A stretch of 17,413 nt of DNA, from assembly GCA_024644775.1 (NCBI GenBank), contig JAHEHB010000061.1, positions 1 through 17,413 on the forward strand, given 5' to 3'. The stretch is from Deltaproteobacteria bacterium. GTDB lineage: Bacteria > Desulfobacterota > Desulfobacteria > Desulfobacterales > SURF-15. The notes beneath the pieces are model-generated. The model was given only the letters and a program-made list of their open reading frames with translations, was not told the origin of the DNA and ran no database searches. How positions within the stretch are numbered: the stretch's first letter is position 1; each line of letters begins with the position of its first letter. This document shows, in pieces, positions 13,935 to 17,413 of this stretch. Both the position numbers and the translations under genes were made by a program.

Positions 13935-15470
13935 ATGATGGGTTCAAAACTTAAAAAGATTGGATGGGGCGGCTTTATCATAGTTCTCGTTTACGCCTGG
14001 ATCGCCGCTCCGGCGTGGGCGGATAAAAAGAACAATACCCTCAACATGGCCTGGGAAAAAGAGCTCGAGACCCTGAACCGGTACTACCAGAGCGCACGGG
14101 AGGGGGTTATTTTATCTTTCCATATTTACGATACATTGCTCTACCGGGATCCGGCCACCGGCGAGTACAAGGGATGCCTGGCCAAAAGCTACCAATGGGT
14201 CGATGATGTCACCATCGATCTGGAGCTTCGAGAAGGGATTACCTTTCAGAATGGAGAAAAACTCGATGCCGACGATACGGTATTCACCATCAATCATATG
14301 AACGATCCGAAAAACAAAGTCGTTGTCGCCCGGTATCTCAACTGGATCAAGACCGCAGAAAAGCTCGGACCCTACAAGGTTCGAATTCACCTGTTGAAGC
14401 CGTTTCCGGCCGCCCTTGAGTATCTTTCCGGGCCGATCTCCATTTACCCGAAAGACTACTATCTCGAAGTCGGCATGAAAAAATTCGGCGTCAAACCCAT
14501 CGGCACCGGTCCCTATCAGGTGACCGATGTGATTCCGGGCAAAGCCATCACCATGGTGAGAAACAAGAATTATTTTAAAGAAAGCCCCAAGGGGCAGCCC
14601 AGCATCGACACCATTAAAATTAGGACCATCCCCGAGGTCAACACCAAGATCGCCGAACTCATGACCGGCGGACTGGACTGGATCTGGCGCGTCCCCATTG
14701 ATCAGGCCAACAAACTGGAAAAGATGCCCAACCTTAACGTGTTAAAGGCAGAGACCATGCGGGTCGGGTTTTTATATTTTATGCAAGACAAACCGGCGGT
14801 GAAAACACCCTTTACCGATGCTCGGGTTCGAAAAGCCATGGCCCATGCCATCGACCGGCCGGCCATCGTAAAGAATCTGGTGGGCGGAAGCTCCCGGGTG
14901 GTCCACACCCTCTGCTATCCGGCCCAGTTCGGCTGCACCGATGAAGGGGTGGTAAAGTATGAATATAACCCGGAAAAGGCTAAGAAACTCCTGGCCGAGG
15001 CAGGCTATCCAAACGGCTTCGACATCGAATTTCATGCCTACCGTGAACGGCCCTATGCCGAGGCCATGATCGGCTACCTTCGAGAGGTGGGCATTCGGGC
15101 CAAGCTGGTCTACATGAAATACTCGGCCCTCCGGGAGCTCAGCCGGGCCCACAAGGCGCCGGTGTGCTTTTGGACCTGGGGATCCTCGTCCATCTATGAC
15201 GTTTCTGCCATTCTGGGCAACTGGATGAAATTTACCGGTGATGACACCATCCGTGATGCGGAAGTCCGCGACCTGATTGAGGCGGGGGACACCTCCATCG
15301 ATCCGGAATTTCGTAAAGCAAAATATAAGGAAGCCTTCCGACTCATGAGCGAGAGAGCTTATGTTTTCCCGCTTTTCACATGGGTTTCCAACTACGCATT
15401 CTCCAAGGACCTGGATTTTTCGGCCACTGCGGACGAAATTCCGCGCTTCTTCAACGCCAAGTGGAAATAA
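13935..15470 (+). CDS. Peptide/oligopeptide ABC transporter substrate-binding protein (SBP_bac_5)
   Basis: The protein has 511 residues from the ATG after the strong ribosome site. The first 29 residues are a classic signal peptide: 'MMGSKLKK', a hydrophobic core 'GGFIIVLVYAWIAA', and cleavage after 'PAWA'. No lipobox Cys is seen, so it is probably free in the periplasm. The mature part follows the DppA/OppA family: 'YDTLLYRDPATGEYKGCLAK', 'FQNGEKLDADDTVFTINHM', 'PIGTGPYQVTDV', 'DARVRKAMAHAIDR' and 'YNPEKAKKLLAEAGYPNGFD'. It should capture dipeptides, oligopeptides or related solutes for the permeases that follow. The precise ligand cannot be read. It lies between hairpins at 13859-13878 and 15478-15510. 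Confidence 0.92.
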   Translation: MMGSKLKKIGWGGFIIVLVYAWIAAPAWADKKNNTLNMAWEKELETLNRYYQSAREGVILSFHIYDTLLYRDPATGEYKGCLAKSYQWVDDVTIDLELREGITFQNGEKLDADDTVFTINHMNDPKNKVVVARYLNWIKTAEKLGPYKVRIHLLKPFPAALEYLSGPISIYPKDYYLEVGMKKFGVKPIGTGPYQVTDVIPGKAITMVRNKNYFKESPKGQPSIDTIKIRTIPEVNTKIAELMTGGLDWIWRVPIDQANKLEKMPNLNVLKAETMRVGFLYFMQDKPAVKTPFTDARVRKAMAHAIDRPAIVKNLVGGSSRVVHTLCYPAQFGCTDEGVVKYEYNPEKAKKLLAEAGYPNGFDIEFHAYRERPYAEAMIGYLREVGIRAKLVYMKYSALRELSRAHKAPVCFWTWGSSSIYDVSAILGNWMKFTGDDTIRDAEVRDLIEAGDTSIDPEFRKAKYKEAFRLMSERAYVFPLFTWVSNYAFSKDLDFSATADEIPRFFNAKWK

Positions 15471-15477
15471 TCCGAAC

Positions 15478-15510
15478 TCCGGGCGCGGCTCAAATCCGGC
15501 TGCGCCCGGA
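15478..15510 (+). other. Intercistronic GC-rich hairpin after the binding-protein gene
   Basis: Arms TCCGGGCGCGGC (15478-15489) and GCTGCGCCCGGA (15499-15510) pair over 12 bp with one G-U pair, loop 9 bases. No T run follows, so it is unlikely to be a full terminator. It lies 7 bases after the binding-protein stop and 18 before the permease start. Similar hairpins in transporter operons protect the upstream message and lower permease expression. Confidence 0.65.
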
Positions 15511-15528
15511 TGAAACAAACCGTGTGAT

Positions 15529-16446
15529 ATGTTAATCTATACCATAAAGCGATTCGGTTTAGCCGTTCTGGTGGCCGTCACGGTCTCCCTGGTCAGCTTC
15601 ATGCTCATCCGGCTGTCCGGCGATCCGGCCGTGGCTCTGGCCGGAGAGAATGCAACGTCCCAAGAGATCGAGCTCATCCGGGAGCAGTACGGTTTCGACC
15701 GCCCGATTTTCATGCAGTATCTGGATTGGGGTTTCCGGGCGCTGCAGGGAGACTTCGGTGAGTCGCCGTATTTCCAGCAACCGGTCACCCACATTATCGG
15801 TGATCGTATCGGTGTGACGTTGAAACTGGGTTTTATGGCGTTGATCTTTGCGGTGGTGGTGTCCATTCCCATGGGGGTCCTGGCTTCCATTCGACCCAAC
15901 TCGTGGATCGACCGTATCGCCCTGACCATCTCGGTAATGGGGCAGGCCCTGCCCGCTTTTTGGTTCGGACTGATCATGATCATCGTGCTGGGGGTTTGGT
16001 TACGATGGCTCCCCATCTCCGGCACGGACAGCTTCGCCCATTTTATCATGCCCACCATCGCTCTCGGCTACTACGGGATTCCTGCGTTTATGCGGTTGAC
16101 CCGGTCCGGGATGCTCGAAGTGCTCTCTTCGGACCATATCCGAACCGCCAAGGCAAAGGGGTTGCGGTGGGGACGGATACTTTTCAAGCATGCGCTTCGA
16201 AACGCCATTATCCCAGTGGTGGCGCTGGCCGCGGTTCAGCTGGGTTTCATGCTGGGTGGCTCCATCGTCATCGAATCGGTCTTCGCCCTGCACGGCATCG
16301 GGTATCTTGCATGGGAATCCATCGGGCGGTCGGACCTGCCGGTGGTTCAGGCCATTGTATTGCTTTTATCTATGATTTTCGTGGCACTGACGCTACTCTC
16401 AGACATCATCAACGCATTTTTGGATCCGAGAATACGGGTAAAATAG
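15529..16446 (+). CDS. Peptide ABC transporter permease, DppB type
   Basis: The 305-residue integral membrane protein has six or so helices: about 9-29, 98-121, 131-157, 170-190, 226-250 and 272-296. The long periplasmic loop after helix 1 (30-97), with 'LSGDPAVALAGENAT' and 'REQYGFDRPIFMQYLDW', is typical of the DppB/OppB group. The cytoplasmic EAA-type coupling loop is 'SSDHIRTAKAKGLRWGRILF' followed by 'KHALRNAIIPV' (200-230). It ends in the family's usual 'LDPRIRVK'. It should pair with the DppC-type gene that follows one base after its stop. The ribosome site is weak, so expression may be lower than that of the binding protein, or coupled through read-through. Confidence 0.93.
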   Translation: MLIYTIKRFGLAVLVAVTVSLVSFMLIRLSGDPAVALAGENATSQEIELIREQYGFDRPIFMQYLDWGFRALQGDFGESPYFQQPVTHIIGDRIGVTLKLGFMALIFAVVVSIPMGVLASIRPNSWIDRIALTISVMGQALPAFWFGLIMIIVLGVWLRWLPISGTDSFAHFIMPTIALGYYGIPAFMRLTRSGMLEVLSSDHIRTAKAKGLRWGRILFKHALRNAIIPVVALAAVQLGFMLGGSIVIESVFALHGIGYLAWESIGRSDLPVVQAIVLLLSMIFVALTLLSDIINAFLDPRIRVK

Positions 16447-16447
16447 T

Positions 16448-17368
16448 ATGGCAACAACCGTTCTGGACAGCCAAATTCCTGATGTCGGCCTGGGGGAAGG
16501 TGTGATATTCCCCACCCCCGGCCAAATCATCCGGATGCGGATGCGTCGGCATAAGGGGTTTCTCATCGGCGGGATAGCGGTGTTGTTGACCTTTATTGTG
16601 GCCATTTTTGCACCGTTTCTTGCACCCCATGATCCCTACCACCAGGATCTCAGCAGACGGATGATCCCCCCTGTCTGGCAGGAAAAAGGAACATGGACGC
16701 ATCCCCTGGGCACCGATAACATGGGCCGGGATTACATCAGCCGGATTATCTACGGCTGCCGGATTTCACTGATTATTGGTTTTTCCATCATGCTTATTGC
16801 GCTGATCCTCGGAACAACCATGGGGATGTTGGCCGGGTATTTCGGCGGCAAGGTGGATATGATCGTCAGTTTTGCCATTACCGTTCGATTGGCACTGCCG
16901 GCCGTGCTGGTGGCGCTGGCCGTAGTGGTTTTGATCGGCGGCTCCATGACCGTTGTGATCGTGGTGTTGGGTTTTCTCATCTGGGCCCGCGTCGCCGTGG
17001 TCATGCGGGCATCCACTCAGCAAATCCGGGGCAATGACTACGTGGCGGCAGCTCAGGCAGCCGGATGTTCAACGCTTCGCATCCTTCTGACCGAGATTCT
17101 CCCAAACCTTGTCGATAATCTGGTGGTGGTGGCAACCCTGGAGATCGGCCGGGCTATTCTGCTGGAGGCGGCTCTGTCTTTTTTAGGCATGGGCGTACAA
17201 CCGCCGACGCCATCCTGGGGACTCATGATCGCCGAAGGGAGAGCGTTTATGCTTTTTGAGCCTTACCTGGTCACGATTCCGGGAGCCGCGCTGTTTATCC
17301 TGGTTTTGGGCATGAATCTTTTGGGTGACGGCATTCGGGATGTCACGACACCGGAGGGACGAACATGA
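16448..17368 (+). CDS. Peptide ABC transporter permease, DppC type
   Basis: The 306-residue integral membrane protein begins with a hydrophilic segment of about 36 residues, as usual for DppC/OppC, then a helix at about 37-60. The conserved block 'HPLGTDNMGRDYISRIIYG' (85-103) follows. Further helices lie at about 107-130, 137-162, 164-186, 222-246 and 272-290. The EAA-type loop is 'NDYVAAAQAAGCSTLRILLT' followed by 'EILPN' (196-220), and 'LSFLGMGVQPPTPSWGLMIA' is a strong family signature. It starts one base after the DppB stop and overlaps the next gene by four bases (ATGA), so the genes are translationally coupled. The C-terminus 'GDGIRDVTTPEGRT' differs slightly from the usual 'GDGLRDxLDPR'. 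Confidence 0.93.
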   Translation: MATTVLDSQIPDVGLGEGVIFPTPGQIIRMRMRRHKGFLIGGIAVLLTFIVAIFAPFLAPHDPYHQDLSRRMIPPVWQEKGTWTHPLGTDNMGRDYISRIIYGCRISLIIGFSIMLIALILGTTMGMLAGYFGGKVDMIVSFAITVRLALPAVLVALAVVVLIGGSMTVVIVVLGFLIWARVAVVMRASTQQIRGNDYVAAAQAAGCSTLRILLTEILPNLVDNLVVVATLEIGRAILLEAALSFLGMGVQPPTPSWGLMIAEGRAFMLFEPYLVTIPGAALFILVLGMNLLGDGIRDVTTPEGRT

Positions 17369-17413
17369 ATCCGGTGCTGGAAGTCAATAGCCTCTATGTG
17401 GACCTTCCGCTTC
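17365..17413 (+). CDS. ABC transporter ATP-binding protein, DppD type, N-terminus only (partial)
   Basis: ATG at 17365 overlaps the DppC stop (ATGA). The 16 codons present read MNPVLEVNSLYVDLPL, the usual start of a DppD/OppD ATPase, where 'VLEVxxLxVxF' leads into the first beta strands. The Walker motifs are beyond the window edge, so identity rests on this short match and on operon order. Confidence 0.7.
   Translation, partial: MNPVLEVNSLYVDLPL

Noticed and set aside
14772..15518. Open frame on the - strand, 248 codons
   Set aside because: Antisense to the peptide-binding protein gene, without a ribosome site or recognisable motif.

Overview
The window looks like chromosome from an anaerobic, probably marine or sediment bacterium of the Desulfobacterota (Desulfobacterales-like). 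This is an inference from gene content: stand-alone receivers beside a TauE/SafE permease, a PEP-synthase-like protein and UspA, plus a corrinoid/iron-sulfur reductive dehalogenase-like protein and a peptide ABC transporter. There is no rRNA, tRNA, CRISPR array, transposase or phage gene. It is gene-dense, except for three non-coding stretches of about 370 to 470 bp rich in inverted repeats.

Region 1 (1-7203, + strand) is a tightly packed run of genes. In order: the tail of a histidine kinase, a receiver-only response regulator, a short kinase-like protein with an intact H-box but degenerate ATPase domain, a second receiver with a basic tail, a pseudo-receiver whose phospho-acceptor Asp is Asn, a TauE/SafE permease, an unrecognised two-helix membrane protein, an 864-aa protein with ATP-grasp and phospho-histidine domains but no PEP-binding barrel, and a UspA protein. 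No receiver has a DNA-binding output domain. The layout suggests a phosphorelay acting on protein targets, perhaps the permease or the phosphotransfer protein.

Region 2 (7204-9097, + strand) holds a fourth receiver, an FMN-dependent alpha-hydroxy-acid oxidase with all catalytic residues, and a small ribbon-helix-helix domain without a convincing start codon. The oxidase is notable if the host is a strict anaerobe.

Region 3 (9098-12385) has two - strand genes: a single-GAF-domain protein, and a reductive-dehalogenase-like protein with three N-terminal membrane helices in place of a Tat signal and no nearby rdhB. The intergenic DNA carries an interrupted inverted-repeat element, an AT-rich hairpin, a 16-bp palindrome, a Fur-box-like site, an imperfect 'cacaaag' hairpin and a perfect 27-bp inverted repeat.

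Region 4 (12386-17413, + strand) is a peptide uptake and use operon: M20 dipeptidase, secreted SBP_bac_5 binding protein, DppB- and DppC-type permeases, and the first codons of a DppD-type ATPase cut by the window edge. GC-rich hairpins lie before and after the binding-protein gene, as is common where that protein is needed in excess over the permeases.
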